Assembly: GCA_021464415.1 (NCBI GenBank)
Contig: CM038471.1
Location: forward strand, 13,940,073-14,004,072
Reading direction: 5' to 3'
Source: Lonicera japonica
Taxonomy: Eukaryota; Streptophyta; Magnoliopsida; Dipsacales; Caprifoliaceae
DNA length: 64,000 bases
In this document: positions 1 through 12,839 of the stretch, piece after piece
Numbering within the stretch: the first letter of the stretch is position 1
How the letters are laid out: the number at the start of each line of letters is the position of its first letter
The notes under the pieces: model-generated
The model's input: only the letters and a program-made list of their open reading frames with translations
Told to the model about the DNA's origin: nothing
Database searches by the model: none
Position numbers and translations under genes: made by a program

Positions 1-518
1 AATTCTCCTTAGAAAAAAGGAAATAACTTCTAGAATAATCCTAATACAATAAGAAAACTATTCAAAAAGGAAACTACTAATTCTAATTCCTAATTGAATA
101 ATGAGACTTAAGAAACCCTGTTAATTTAAAAACAACTTAAATTAATATCTTATCGATTATTCCAATAGGCCTCTTTGCGGTTCTAACCTTTTGAACTTCC
201 ACGCCCAATCTTTACGAACCCCATGGAGTGCATGATCATCATTTAAGATTCTTGCATCTCCTAGTATGATTAATTCAAGACTTACACACTTGTATTTCCA
301 CACCCAATCCTTGCACATGAGCATAATCAAGCCTCCATTTAGAAACTCACAATTTTTCTTGGTTGAATATAATGGAGGACTAGGCGAGATCACATCACTA
401 AAGGAGGAGGTCCAAATATCCAGTTGGAGATTCTGCAAAAGAGGCTCACTTGTGCTCCTTTCCAAGACCTCTTTTTAATTCATGTAGAGCTCCATTTTTG
501 TCTTTTTCTAACATTTTC
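1..518. other. AT-rich left edge, no gene seen
   Basis: The first part, read on the minus strand, has the repeated 'attaggaatt / tttcctt' flavour of copia LTRs and resembles 61230-61390 in style. I cannot define termini. The short open frames on both strands show no recognisable domain. Confidence 0.4.
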
Positions 519-521
519 TTA

Positions 522-895
522 GGTTGTGTTTGGTTAATGTTTCTAGACAAGTTTTTAAAAATTTGGTGTTTGGTTGAATGTTTTGAGTTAGAGTTTTTAT
601 GTTGAAAAGTGAATTTGGTTTTGTTTGACTTTTTTTCAACCAATGAAAAAAATGCATAAAAAATTTCAAAAAATAGTCACAATGGATCTTATTTTATAGA
701 TCTCGATGAGTAGGTTTCAAATATATATTTTTTATTATTTTTTGATTTTTGGATTTAAAGTTATGGCGTTTTAAAAAAAATTTAAAGAGAGAAAGTATAG
801 TGAAATAAATTTTGGGAAGTGTGAAAGTAGAGTTGGTTTTGAGTTGAGTTTTTAAAATTTTGGGGAAAAAAAATAGTGAGCAACCAAACACAACC
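522..895. mobile_element. Tourist/Harbinger-type MITE
   Basis: A 374-bp element has perfect 14-bp terminal inverted repeats: GGTTGTGTTTGGTT at 522-535 and its complement ending at 895. It is flanked on both sides by the trinucleotide TTA (519-521 and 896-898). A TTA target duplication and a GTTTGGTT-type terminus are the hallmarks of PIF/Harbinger-derived Tourist MITEs. The interior is AT-rich and non-coding, so movement would need a transposase supplied in trans. Confidence 0.85.
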
Positions 896-898
896 TTA

Positions 899-1495
899 GT
901 GTTTATTGTAAATAGACCTCTGGTGATCAATTCGAAAAGGGCGAACATGAAGAAAAAGACTCTCTAAAGAGGTGCTCAGGCTACTAAAAGATCCAAAGTG
1001 AGTGATGAGGACCTCTGCCACAGCACCTTCGGCCCAGGAAGACCCAAAGCCCGCCCAAGCACTGTAAGCTCGTATGTTGACCTGATGACGAGCTCAACCT
1101 CCAACCCTTAAGCCCACGGGAGACAGGGCTAAAGAGAATTGAGGAAGTCCATGACACGGACCCTCCCCCCTGTTCTCCAGGAGGAGCATCACCCATTTGG
1201 ACTGCTTACAAGTAAAGTGTTCTCTGATGATAATGACGTCTAAGAGATAGACCCCACTGCAGCTCATCAACAATCAGCTTTTGGGGGTGGGCCTAGCTCT
1301 AACATCCCTGAGTCCTCCAGGACAGACGGTTCGGGGTTCTTTATACCAGGGTAACTCTGCCTCCTCTGGGAGAGGGCATGCTCCAAAACGCAAGGGGAGG
1401 CAAGAACTGCCAACGGATTTGGCTTTCATATGAGTCAGGTAAACACCATGTTCTTCTTTCCCTCTTTTTTTATTTTTCTTCAGCTCTTTTAACTA
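899..1495. other. GC-richer unassigned block
   Basis: From about 960 to 1440 the base composition is visibly richer in G and C than the neighbours, with frequent CCC and GGAG runs. It lies downstream, on the minus strand, of the pol remnant that follows. Both strands are broken by stops, and I recognise no domain. It may be an eroded coding part of another transposon or a rearranged part of the same gypsy element. Confidence 0.3.
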
Positions 1496-3018
1496 TGGCC
1501 AATAATTACTGACAGGATTCATCAGCTCTACTGGGAGATGTTGAACGTTAGCAAATCGTTGACACTTATGGCATTTCTTTACTAGCTCCTCGGCGTCTTG
1601 TAAGATGGTGGACCAATGTAGCCTTGCCTTTCTACTTTGAAAGCTAAGGACCTAATTGATGGATGTCTTCCGCAGAGCCCCTCATGGATTTCCAATGGAG
1701 TTGTCTGAGCTTCATGGGAGTGTAGGCAAAGTAAGAACGGAGTGACGTACCATCTTCTATACAAAGTTTCCTTTATGATGACATACCTGTTGGAGATGTG
1801 ATTGACCTTTTTAGCCATTCTCTTATTTTTCGGAAGAGAACCATTGGTGAGGTAGTCCAAGATTGGGTCAATCTAACATTTGCATATCTAAACTAGAGCT
1901 ATATCCACCTCATCGGGGTTTCAATGGCTTTCCTTTATAAGCATTCAATGTGAAAAACGTTGGGCACTTCCGATGATGAGCCCAACTTGGCCAGGCGGTC
2001 CAATTTGTTGTTTTGAGCTCGGGGGACCTTGATGAAAATCACGTTGGTGAATCCTCGAGTTGCTACTTGAGCCTTGGCAAAGTATGTAGCTATGTCGTCC
2101 TCCTTAGCCACGTTGTATCCTAGGATTTGACCAACAAGAACTGTAGAGTCATTGTAAACCACCATTTACCTTACCCCATGATATCATGCTATCCTCAGAC
2201 CTGCTATGAGGGCATCATATTTCGATTCGTTGTGTGAGGCTTTGAAGAGGAATCTCAGAGATATCTTCAATATGTTGGCTTTAAGAGTGATGAGCACTAA
2301 ATCGGCCCTAGATCCTTGCAAGTTGGAGGCTCCATCTGCGTGCAATATCCAAATAAGGATTTCTGGTACCAGGCTCATCAATGAGATAGGGCTTGAGGTG
2401 CTCGGATCCATGGGTGGTAGCAGCTCTAGTGGTTTATGGACTAATTCTTCAACGTAGGTGAATTATGCTATGAAGTCCACTACAGTTTTGACAAAGATCT
2501 TAGGTTTGTATGTGATGACGAATTGGCCGAGCTCTACTGCCCAAATGGCCAGTCTGCCTGACAGTTATAATTTGTCCAGTATTCTTCTTAAGGGTTGGTT
2601 GGTGAGTACCTCAATGGAATGGGCCTGGAAGTAAGGCCTCAGTTTCTTGGAGGTGATGAGGAGGGCGAAGGCCAATTTTTCTAGCTTCGGATAGTTAAGC
2701 TTTGCATAATGCAAAGACTTGCTCGTAGAGTAGATAGGGAGCTGAGCTTCGTCCTCTATCCTTATGAGAGCCAAGCTGGCCGCTGTGCGGGAAACAACTG
2801 AGTTTAGAGATAGAATCTCCCATCTTTTTGGTGAGCTAAGGAGAGGAGATGCTCCTAGGTATTGCTTGAGCTGCTAAAAAGAAAGTTCCCTCTCTTTTGT
2901 CCATTGGAAAGCTTTCTTTAACTTTTTAAAGAAAGGGTCGCACTTGTCTGTTGCTCTGGAGATGAACCTGTTGAGAGTTGCAATCCTACCAAGCTAGGCT
3001 CTACACCTCTTTTGGTTT
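1496..3018 (-). pseudogene. Ty3/gypsy pol remnant: RNase H and integrase zinc finger
   Basis: Reading the minus strand from 3018 to 1496 gives pieces of a plant gypsy polyprotein in the correct order. First is the RT/RNase H connection (a 'LNRFISRATDKC' segment near 2940). Next comes the first RNase H block ('YPKLEKLAFALL', 'KLRPYFQAH', 'LTNQPLR', 2565-2774). A second RNase H block follows ('ADGASN', 'ASHNESKYDALIAGLR', 2184-2411; then 'NDSTVLVGQI' and 'KVPRAQNNKLDRLAKL', 1935-2165). Last is the integrase HHCC finger ('HEGLCGRH' at 1582-1860, then 'CHKC' near 1540). Frames change several times and stops are present, so it is dead. RT proper is missing because the LTR starting at 3019 interrupts the reading frame. 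Confidence 0.85.
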
Positions 3019-4261
3019 TGTGACGCCCTGAATCCCTTTAAGAGGATTTCACCTCCGAGACATGGTTAATCACGGTGCCGTACGCGACGACGGTTTTAAA
3101 TTAAAAGCACATTACATAGTATCTAAAACATTTCTTGTATAAAAACCCTATTCAAATTTTTTTTGGCATATGGAGTCTATAAACATAGCAAATCCAAAAC
3201 CTGTAAATGTCCAAACATTTGAATCAAACTCCACATTCACATGTATCTGTATCCAATCATCAAAAGTACAGATGTTTATACAGTTAAATCCCTCCAACGA
3301 GGTCCCAAGAAAAATTAATGACTCTTACAACATTTATAGAATAAATGAGATATTTGAATTAGTTTGAAACCAACAGTACAAGGTGTTCAAATACATAAAT
3401 TATACAAGTATTATGTCGTCCTTGGACAACTATAAAGTTCTAAGCTATCAGAGGCTTCCTAAACCCGTATACGTGCCATCCCCCGAAGAATACCTGCAAA
3501 ACTGTATTAGAAAAATAGGATTGAGCAAAACACGGGCTCAGTGGGAACCATAAAGTTTCGAGTATAAAAAAATACGTTAAAAAAACAATGCATGCTATGC
3601 ATAATGATGGAAAGAGTTTTTGGTTATTATCATGCGTATATATATTCCAATTCTATAAAAACTCTTGGTATACGTACAAGTTTACTTTATCAATGTAATG
3701 AAAAGGCATTTTATGTAATATGTTTGTCAATGATGTTCCTACCCCGAAAGTACAATAAGAAAGTATTAGCATGATACAGGTAAATCATAATAGGAAAGCA
3801 CATATAGAAAACGTTGGCTAGCTTATAAAACTTGGCATCATACTTGTAATATCTAAGTGTATCAAATCCGAGACAATCGTCTCCATAACCCGCAACTAGC
3901 CAAGTGTATAACTAGATCTGCATTTCATGGCCTTTTACCCACGCGACAGCAGGGCCTCCTGTTAGTTTCCATGCACGATTTCGGGTCTTGTACCCAGGGG
4001 CACTGTGTCCCAACTTTCGGCCCAAATCTTTAGAGACCAAACCTGGGATTGATCATGTACTAGTGTGTAACGACCCGGTCCCACCTCAGTACGATATTGT
4101 CCGCTCTGGGTAGTGTCCAGCCAGGCCTTATCCCCAGAACATCTACCCTCACGGCTTTGTTTCTAGGAGCTCACGACCAGCTTTCCAAACGTTAACGCAG
4201 AACGAAAACGCACTATCCTAATCTACCCATCTTCCCACGATGGAAGGAATATGAACCTCCC

Positions 4262-4274
4262 CTCTGATACCAAC
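4262..4274 (-). other. Primer binding site (tRNA-iMet type)
   Basis: On the minus strand this reads GTTGGTATCAGAGG, directly following the LTR end TTGTTACA at 4275. TGGTATCAGAG is the standard complement of the plant initiator methionine tRNA 3' end. It sets the orientation of the nested element as minus. Confidence 0.8.
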
Positions 4275-5667
4275 TGTAACAACCCGCCTTTTAAAAGCAG
4301 GCGTTAATGGATGCTGTCTCTAATAACAGCTAAAAATATAGGAAAATTAATAAGATTAAACGCAACATCGTTTAAAATTTTAAAATTTTAAGAAAATTTG
4401 GCATGATGCCTCTGTATATACAATATACCAATCATGTTGAAAAATTTAAAGAATACAACTTTACAAGTTCAAATCCTTCATGGAAAAGAAAAAATATTAC
4501 AATACAAATCCCAATTATTTTCCAAAGTAAAAATAATTACAAATCATCTCTTTATAAATTAAATAGACACATAATACATGCGGTCAATGCCTAACAACTA
4601 AAGAAAATACTACATATGACCAATGGTATCACAGGACTACGAAAATCCCGCACTCTTCCCCGTGAACCCAACATAGCGCTACAAGATGAACCTGCAATGA
4701 GAAACGAGGGAATGAGCCAATGCTGGCCCATGGGAACCATAGGGGAAGGAAAAAATGCAATGGCAAGAAACCAATGTCTACAAGCTTCATGTTATAGAAC
4801 AATAGTTATAAAAGTTCAGCTTGTAATATAGTCAATGATTTATACAATTAAAAATAAGTTGGTCTGCCCCGGCATACTGACCTACCTCAAACAACCATAT
4901 CCTAAGGTACAATCCCATTGTACCGCTCATAACACAATCCACCCACCTCCTCCTCCTCCTCGACTTAATACCGATACTAGACGGAATATACTACCCACAA
5001 ACGCACCCCACCTTACCATGGGTTAGTGCACTAGTAACCAGATTTATGGCACCCCATCTTCCCATGGGTCTGTGCAATAATATATAACAAGCATTTCTAT
5101 ACCGATGCTTATCCGGTTCCAACAATCTCAATGTCTCAATATTGAATGGTAGTAGTAATGCCTAGGGATTTATTTTAATAATTAAAGTAGTAATAACCCA
5201 TGAATAAAGTTAAAACAATTATCTCAACAATTCTCATAAATAAATTTCTTAGCTTCACAATAATAATATAAATGCCATTTCATGGGTTAAATATACTGCT
5301 TTTGGCAAAATCATACTATCTTTCTATACAAAGTTCCTTTGTATAATCTTAAAAAAAGGACCAACACCATAATTTAGTAAAAACCATCAATTAATGGTTA
5401 AAATTCTCAGATTTTTTTTAGTTATGCATTGCACCATTACTATACTCTTCATTCAATTAATGCCCTTTTTAAGTGAAAAACAATTAAATGTAGTTCTAGA
5501 CCACTTGGTAAGGCAACAACACACCAATTAACATGTCTAAACATAGTTTAAAAAACAATGAAATACTATGCATATTTAGAATTAAATTTACATGCTCATG
5601 TTATCCATGTGTTGTATTAACATTTGCTAAATCTTCCAATTTCATGAGTTTAATCCAAACTAACAAG

Positions 5668-5680
5668 TGGGGGGGGGGGG
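5668..5680. repeat. Poly-G tract
   Basis: An uninterrupted run of a dozen or so G residues lies in AT-rich LTR sequence. It is a simple repeat that may be length-variable. Confidence 0.7.
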
Positions 5681-8600
5681 GTAACACTAGACCTTAGAAA
5701 ATTCACAAATCACCACATGCATATCTAACTAAAGGCTTTAATCATGTATTTGAAGGCATAATACTCCGGAAATTTAAGAAAACATGTAGTTTAGTGAGTA
5801 TTAGACATACATGGGTTGATTTATAGCTATTTCGGTACCAAAATCACAAAATAGTCCAAAAATACCAACATGCATGATAATCAACCTTGATATACATCAT
5901 AATTAGTGTTGTAAACATCTAAATGCAAGCTCAGATCATAAAAATATCAATTTGTCCTAACACATGCAGAGAAAATGGTGATTTTGATACCGAAAGGCTA
6001 CATTATTTCTCTAGCAAGCAATATATTCAAAGAATGAGAGAATGGGGAGATTCCCACCTGAAAACTAGAAGAACAGAGGTTGGATGACCTGGAGTGAGCT
6101 CAAATGGCCCCCCACATCAAGCATGCAAGCCCGGAAATGAGTTGAGAAGGCGAAGAAGATGAAAAATCTGAGTTTTTCGGTATGAAACTCTCAATTTTGA
6201 GCTATGAACCCCCAATATTACTCCAAGAACCACTCTCTCTCTATAGAATATCTCTGAGCTCACTTGTGTCAAAAATGGATTGAAATGGAGGTGGAAGAGG
6301 TTTAAAAACGGTTCAAAGTTGGTCAAGGTGATATAAACGATGTTATGGAGTTACTGTTTGTATTTTGGTCATAACTTTTTAGTCGGAACTCCGATCGAGA
6401 TGATATTTATATCAACGGAAAGGTAATTCAAAGCTCTACAACTTTTTTGAAGGATGTTACACCAAATTCGGGACGGATTAATACCAGAATTCCGTTGAAA
6501 ACGGCGCTGTGCCGAGATGCTACAGAAAATTAGATTTAGTTGATTGGCTAGTTTCGCACTCACTTTTGACCTACGAAGAGTGTGAATTGGCTTTTGGTCC
6601 AAAACATGAAAGTTGTAGACGAATATATGATGAAACTATAGGAGTTTGACAGAGTGGTATTTGGATAAAAGATGAGAAAGTTAAGAGTCTCCAAAATTGA
6701 TTGATCTGAAACATTGAGCAAATATTCCCGATTCTAAAAATGCCTCTGAAATTGCTCATTTCAAATCCGAACGTGACGAAACACTCCATATTACTTCTAA
6801 CACATATTTATGACATGTCAGAAAAAATAGAACTGAATTTGGAGGTCTGAATATTCCGAAACCACAAACGAGAATTATAGAAATTGTTAACGTTTAAGGA
6901 AGGAAATTCGATTCTACTAAATACTTAAAAATTCTTAAATGAAGTCCGAATTTAAAGAAACTTTACATGATGATTTAATAACTATTACATGACGTATCGA
7001 AAAAGACAAAACTCAATTCGAACCTTCTTAGGTCGATGAACCGAACATAAAGAAAGTAGAAAAATAGAAAATTCAAGAATACACCAAATTTTCCAAGTAA
7101 CGCACCAAATTACTCAAACTAGTTCCGAATTAAATCAAAATTTTCAGATTTTATCCATAACACAAAAGTGACGTGTGGAAACATTCGGACTTGTCTAAGT
7201 CCACGAATGAGAAGTAACTAACTAAATAAACGAAAATACGCCTATCAAAACACGGGGTGTTACATAGTGCGACCATGTGCGTATATATATCGAATCACTC
7301 GAGTATCAAATCCACTAATGAGCAATGATGCCCATTAGATGATGTAAATAATAAAAAAATGTCATTGTCTCGAACATATACTCAACATGTTCATATTAAT
7401 ATAAATATTATAATTATAACTCACGAAAGTATGGAAAACCAAAAGTCCATATACTTAGGTCAAAGGTCCATTCAGTATATATATTTATTATATATATCAG
7501 ATTCACTTTCTAGACATCATACAATGGCGCTTGAGTTATACATTAAACTGGGTTCATCCAGTCCGTCAACTAGCGGTCTGATTAAGAATTTAGTTTCGAA
7601 GTTCACAAATGGAGAAAATCCTTAGTATAATATCAAATCGGCCTTAAGTCGAACATAAATCATAATTTATAACACTTTAACTTGATATAAGCTTCCCCAA
7701 ATGGTTTTCATTTCATTTCAGAACCAAAAGTGTATCAGAGACTTGCCCGGCATAGTTACGGACTGGCTAGTTTCAACAATTTCCTTAAATAATAATCTAG
7801 TAATTCAAATACACAACAATATCACAATTATAAGTAAATATAGACAAATCATGCTTTAAACTCCATGTTAACTTCATATGTATGCATATCATAGTTTTGT
7901 GTTTGCTATCATGTCTATAGGTGTGGGTTTGGTACTAAATTTTCTTAACGTCAGATTATAATCAAGGGTTTCGATATAAAAATCAAATTGAAGGCATATG
8001 CAATGCAAATTAACCAAAGAATCTCCAAAAAATCCTAAACTCCCATGAACATGCAATTTGGGTAAAAACCCTGAGTCTAGTTTGATTTGAGGCATACAAC
8101 ATGGAATAGTTTGAAATAAAGTTCGAGTAGTAGTGTTCCTACCTAATTGTAGCTTTCTATTCGAAGATTGAGCAGTAGATCGAGCCAGATTGAGCTAATC
8201 TTGTGTTTTCCCAAACTATTCCAAGCCCTAGCCATGGAGGAAGGTGGAAATGGTGAAGAATACGATGAATAGTGATTGTGAGAGGTTGATTCGGCGTTGG
8301 TTTGGTGGAAATTTTGAGTGGTGAAGATGCATAGGTGAAGAACTTTCTGAATCTCCCTCGAAGAAGCTCTTACTCTCTCTAGAAGGTTCTGGGTGTGTGG
8401 GTCGAAATATGGGTATAAGAAGGGCTAAATACCAGTTTAAAACACTCAAAACAACCCAAATTTCCTTGCTGGACCGGTCTCCAAAAATGCCAGACCGGTC
8501 TGCGCTATAACACTTTTGGGTCTGGAGCACTGTTTGTATTTTGGTCATAACTTTTCACTCGGAACTCCGATTTGGGTGATCTTTATGTCCACGAAAAGCT

Positions 8601-9083
8601 AATTCAAAGATCTACAACTTTCTGAAGGAATTTTTCCTAAATTCTAGATGGATAATTCTCATAAATTAGTCGAAGACAGCGCTCTGCCGAAGCACTGCCG
8701 AATAATCAGATTTTAACGACTTGCTTACTTCACACACCATTTTAATCAAAGAGAAGCATGAATTGGTTTTCTGTCAAAACACAAAAGTTATAGACTGGAT
8801 CAAACATGAACTTAATCGGGCAAGGAATAGTGAAGTTACGATACCTCGAAGTTAGTTAAAATCAATGAAACGCGTGAAACCGAAATGCACGATTAACAAG
8901 ACAATATCAATTCAGGCCACCCGAATTATGAAATGATCACTCATAAGAGTTTAAGTATACTATTGTAACTAGAACGAAGTGGTGGAAAATATGATTCTTC
9001 AAAAATCAAGATTTCATCACTCTAGGTGAAATTATTGAACGAATTAAGGTAACTGCGGTAAAATAGATGAACGAAGTATTACA

Positions 9084-9096
9084 ACCTCCCCTCCTT
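9084..9096 (-). other. Polypurine tract of minus-strand gypsy element
   Basis: On the minus strand the sequence reads AAGGAGGGGAGGT immediately before the LTR start TGTAATAC. Just upstream is a motif of the type 'aggatgaaatttctt', typical of the extreme 3' end of plant gypsy pol before the PPT. This marks plus-strand priming and the 3' LTR boundary at 9083. Confidence 0.75.
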
Positions 9097-10560
9097 AAGA
9101 AATTTCATCCTTGAAATTCACAAGAGGAATGAATGAGATACATGATGACACATGCAATAACCTAACCTTATAGGTTCTCCTCTCCTTAAGAGGTAACGGA
9201 GGTTTCCAAGGGGCGATGGCTCCAGCTAGGGACATCTAAACGACTCCCGTTCTCCAAAAGTGTGAACAAACAATGAATTCGAGGAAATATAGAACATTTT
9301 ATTGAAAGTACACTAAAAGATCAAACACGAGGGAGTTCTCAATATTGTACTTCCTATAGCAACGCACTAACTTCCAAGAATCGTAGAACAACTCAAAAAT
9401 CTAAAAGTTAAATTGATCAGATAAGGAATATGAAATAACTTCTCACCTCACATGGTTATGACACCCGTCGCATTACATGTCCATAATTTGGAACCGTAAT
9501 CGACCATATTGAACTAGGAGGCTTCTCGTACGTAAGCATCATTTAGTAATCAAAGTTGGAGAGTGGAGTTTCCTCCTCTCATTAACCCTATGGACATTGT
9601 CCACAACGAGGAGACACAGTGAGTGAAGTTCCAAAGGTTCTAATCTTATGTTTAGAGGATCACTATTCCACATGATTACAATTGATGAGAGAAAAGGGAC
9701 AGTTTAACTCCATCGTGGACTGACCCTAACTTATTTATTAAAATAAAATGGGAAGATTCGCCATGAATATATAAAAACACCGAATTATACAATGATCACC
9801 CATGTAAGGAGTAAAAATCTTCTTTTGTATGAATCGTATTGGCTTTAGACCTGATTAGTGTAACGCAGTTCTGGGGAGATGTTTAATTACCACCATGTGG
9901 TTAAAGCCATACACTCGAGATTACGTTGGAAGAGAACACGCACCTCAAAGGGGTTCTGTACTGAATGAATTAAACTACAAATCTTGAAATGAAGTTTGGA
10001 TCTTACTAACAGTATAAAATACTCAAGGCCAGTCTAAGATGAGGATGCCTAATCCCTCAAATGGATGGAGGATTCTCTAAAAACCCATAATAGCATCAAA
10101 CTCCTTCGAGGATCACCCACTCGGACTTATGAACATGTAACCACTTCGTAACCTGAGTTTGAACCATCTATCGTACAACTTAACATTTGTAGTACTGTCA
10201 TGTACAAGAGTACATCGACAATCGTGCTATGGAAGGAAAAAGGTTCGCATTATACAATTCTATGGAACACCGTTCATAATATACAACATTGCCAATAAGA
10301 GAAGTTATAACTTTCTCTTATTTTAGAGGAGGGTACTATCAAATCTCACGTATTTACAGTCCAGTCATCACCGCCGTTCTCTATATGTCTAAGTCATGTG
10401 CTTAGAATTGAGTTACTCTATGTAACTCAACCAAACGAGAAAAAGAAAAGACACTCGAATTCTTATCCTTGGTCTGCTATTAGTTTCTTATCATAACCCA
10501 AGGATTTGGAGAACTAGTTATGAATCCACTCAAAGAAAATAACATTAAAATTATGAACTG
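9097..10560 (-). other. Element interior without recognisable pol
   Basis: This stretch lies between the protease remnant (10561) and the PPT (9084), where RT, RNase H and integrase would be expected. I find no YxDD, DDE or chromodomain motif on either strand, and stops are dense. Either the pol region was deleted or two different elements are joined here. Confidence 0.45.
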
Positions 10561-11950
10561 CTAATAGGAAACATACCGAACAAAAGGAATCATAAGGAAA
10601 ACTAGGTTCACCCTATGCGGGTGATTAGTTGTAGGCAATCCTAGCTTTTCAACCATCTTCGTGTTAGCAATGTTAATGCAACTTCCTCCGTCAATGATCA
10701 TGCTACACACCTTGCCTTGTACAAGGCATCTAGTATGAAAGATGTTCTTATGTTGTGCTTCATCTTCTCTTGCTTGCAAGCTAATGGCTCTTCTTACAAC
10801 TAACAACTCGCCATGGACGATGTTCTCCTCTTCTTCCATATCCTCTAAAGGTGGCAGAGACTCATCGTCTTCTTCTTCCTCCGTCTCATATTCCCTATTT
10901 TCCTAAAGAGTCATTCGTGCCCTCTCCTTTGGCATTTCCAACAATGATATCACGGTTGCGAGTAAGGGTTGTTTTAGCTTGATTCCTAACACTGCTCGTT
11001 TCATGTTTTTACTCTGGCTTTGGCTTTCATCTTTCTTCCATTAATTTTGCTTCCAAGGAGAAGTAAATGAATTCTGGCTCGGCTTGGTACTCCTCCTCCT
11101 CTTAAGTTAACGTTAATTTTTTATCGCCATGTGTATCATATCATCAATCTTCACATATAGTTGTAACTCCACTGCACTGGCTATCTTGCGATTTAACCCA
11201 CTTAAGATCCTTGCTATATTGGCTTTCTAATTTCTTTCACATTAGCCTGGATCATAGCAATCTCTATTTGTTTGTAGTATTCATCAACATTACGATTGTC
11301 CTATGTAAGCCCTTGTAGCTTTTGATACAACTCCGGATAATAATGGTCGAGGACAAACTGCTTCTTCATTACTCTTTTCATCTATCCCCACGACTCAATG
11401 GGACCCTCTTCACTCCTCTTTCATTCTAGCAACAAGTGATCCCACTAAATGATGGCACAATCTGAGAATTCAATGGCTGTCAATTTCACCTTCTTCAAAT
11501 CAAAATAATTGTGGCACTGGCTCAACTTTTTTTACCCACTCAAGATAAAGCCTCGAGGTCATTCTTCCCTTGGAAGGAAGGGAGTTTCATTTTTATTCTG
11601 CTCATGTTGTCATCCTCCCGATTTCTACCCCAATTAAATCTATCACCATTCCTCTTATTGGCAGTGATGGAGTCGACGACTCTATCCTCATCAGCATGAC
11701 TACCCCAGTAATATTATTTAAATTCAACCCTCATTTCCTAAGGTTACGATCTCCCACTCTTTTGTGCTCTTTGGGATCTATCGGATTGTTCTATGTGGGT
11801 GCTTTATACCCCATCTGAAGGTACTTGCATTCGTTTCACCTCTAAACTCATCTCCCTAACCTGTTCTTGGACAATACCCAACTTCATGTCAAGCAAATCA
11901 AAAATAGCCTTTATGAAAAGCTTAGGGTCAAAAGGTCGATTATCCCTTTC
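10561..11950 (-). pseudogene. Ty3/gypsy gag-protease pseudogene
   Basis: Read on the minus strand, the gag part shows, in order, 'KMKLPSFQGKND' (near 11590), 'LEWVKKVE' (near 11530), and a 'CHNYFDLKKVKL' and 'IIxWDxL' block (11440-11520). Then come 'MKRVMKKQFVLDHYYPELYQ' (11310-11380) and 'GLNRKIASAVELQ' (11150-11210). These are the usual landmarks of plant gypsy capsid protein. The protease part (10561-10839) has 'IFHTRCLVQGKVCSMIIDGG', with the D-G-G site typical of this group, followed by 'VEKLGLP'. Stops and frameshifts interrupt gag, and the protein ends soon after the protease. Capsid assembly and polyprotein cleavage are family knowledge. This copy cannot do them. Confidence 0.8.
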
Positions 11951-12820
11951 GTCTCTGCTTGACATTGTTTACAGCAAAACAAAGGTTAGCACAAATAAAG
12001 AATATAGATTTCTTCACAGCACTCCCTCTCATGTATCACTCAAATGTGTCATTCAAATATTTTATTACTTCGCTCGTGTTTGTCACTCAAGATGAGAACC
12101 ACACAATTTCACTTTTGGCTCTTTCAAACATGTTGAACATATTTTAATAGCTCACATGTCCTCTAGACAAATCAACTTCACAACCAACAATTCAATTACA
12201 CCAAGGAGTTAAATCAAGGAACTCAGATTCGAACGAGACATAAAGAAACAAGAATAATTATGTCTTTGGGTGCACGAGAATAATCGGATATCACGAAAAA
12301 TTTTGGACTTTAGAAAACTGTTTTTTTGGACCATTTGGAACCCTAATAGATAGAAATGCTCAAGAAAAAAATTTGTAATTTTTTTTTGAAAATTTTGTAC
12401 TTTTTTTTAATTGAAAGCCGCAACTAGGGTTGAGGGTTATCGCAAGTTGCAATTCACAAATAGTCGAAGTAAACTCTATCGCAACTAGGAACACGGCAAT
12501 CGCAACTCTAGGGTTTAGTACAACTAGATGCTATCACAACAACAAATCGAGATCAGTGCTTGAAAACGCAACCAAGAAACTATCGCAAACTACAAATTGT
12601 ACTAGGCTCGTGATTACAACTAACCCTAATTTTGCAAAGAATGAAACAACTGGCAAATGAATTTTTTTAAAACCTAGGCTTATTTATAATCAATGAACAA
12701 ACCCTAAATTGTAATTATAGAAGAATATCGATTTGATAATGAACTAGGGTTTATAATGCTAAAACTACGAATTGAAATAAAAAAAACTAAAAAGGATAAA
12801 TAAACCTATAATGGAAGTTT

Positions 12821-12833
12821 GCTCTGATACCAA
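12821..12833 (-). other. Primer binding site (tRNA-iMet type)
   Basis: The minus strand reads TTGGTATCAGAGC, the classic initiator-tRNA primer site. It lies upstream of the gag-protease pseudogene in the same orientation and six bases from the proposed LTR end at 12840. Confidence 0.8.
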
Positions 12834-12839
12834 CTTATA

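Larger units (their letters stand above)
4066..7264 (-). mobile_element. Nested LTR element with perfect TAGTG target duplication
   Basis: The unit starts TGTAACGACCCGG at 4066 and ends CACGGGGTGTTACA at 7264. It is flanked by the identical pentamer TAGTG (4061-4065 and 7265-7269), a canonical LTR-element signature. On the minus strand it reads as a 2,990-bp LTR (7264 to 4275), a tRNA-iMet-like primer site (4262-4274), and only about 195 bp more before ending in a second terminus. No gag or pol is present. The short 4066-4260 part does not match the LTR end at 4275 beyond the first dozen bases. It resembles from memory the start of some short plant LTRs (TRIM type). It is either a deletion derivative or a very small non-autonomous element. 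Confidence 0.75.
3019..9083 (-). mobile_element. Gypsy 3' LTR (minus orientation), split by a nested insertion
   Basis: On the minus strand this LTR begins TGTAATACTTCG at 9083 and ends CAGGGCGTCACA at 3019. The terminus closely matches the LTR ends at 15765, 18199, 19426 and 24806. A purine-rich tract directly precedes it on the minus strand (9084-9096), so it is a 3' LTR and not a solo one. The LTR is present in two pieces, 3019-4065 and 7265-9083, separated by the 4066-7264 insertion. It cuts into the pol remnant at 3018. Blocks around 8520-8700 (the 'cataactttt' and 'tctacaact' motifs) are shared with 6350-6540 of the nested element, so both LTRs are distantly related. The total LTR length is about 2.9 kb, which fits long-LTR gypsy lineages such as Tekay, though I cannot fix the clade. 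Confidence 0.7.

Noticed and set aside
4066..4274. Cassandra-type TRIM with a 5S RNA domain
   Set aside because: Only the first part resembles such LTRs from memory. The 5S-like block is not visible and the second LTR is missing.
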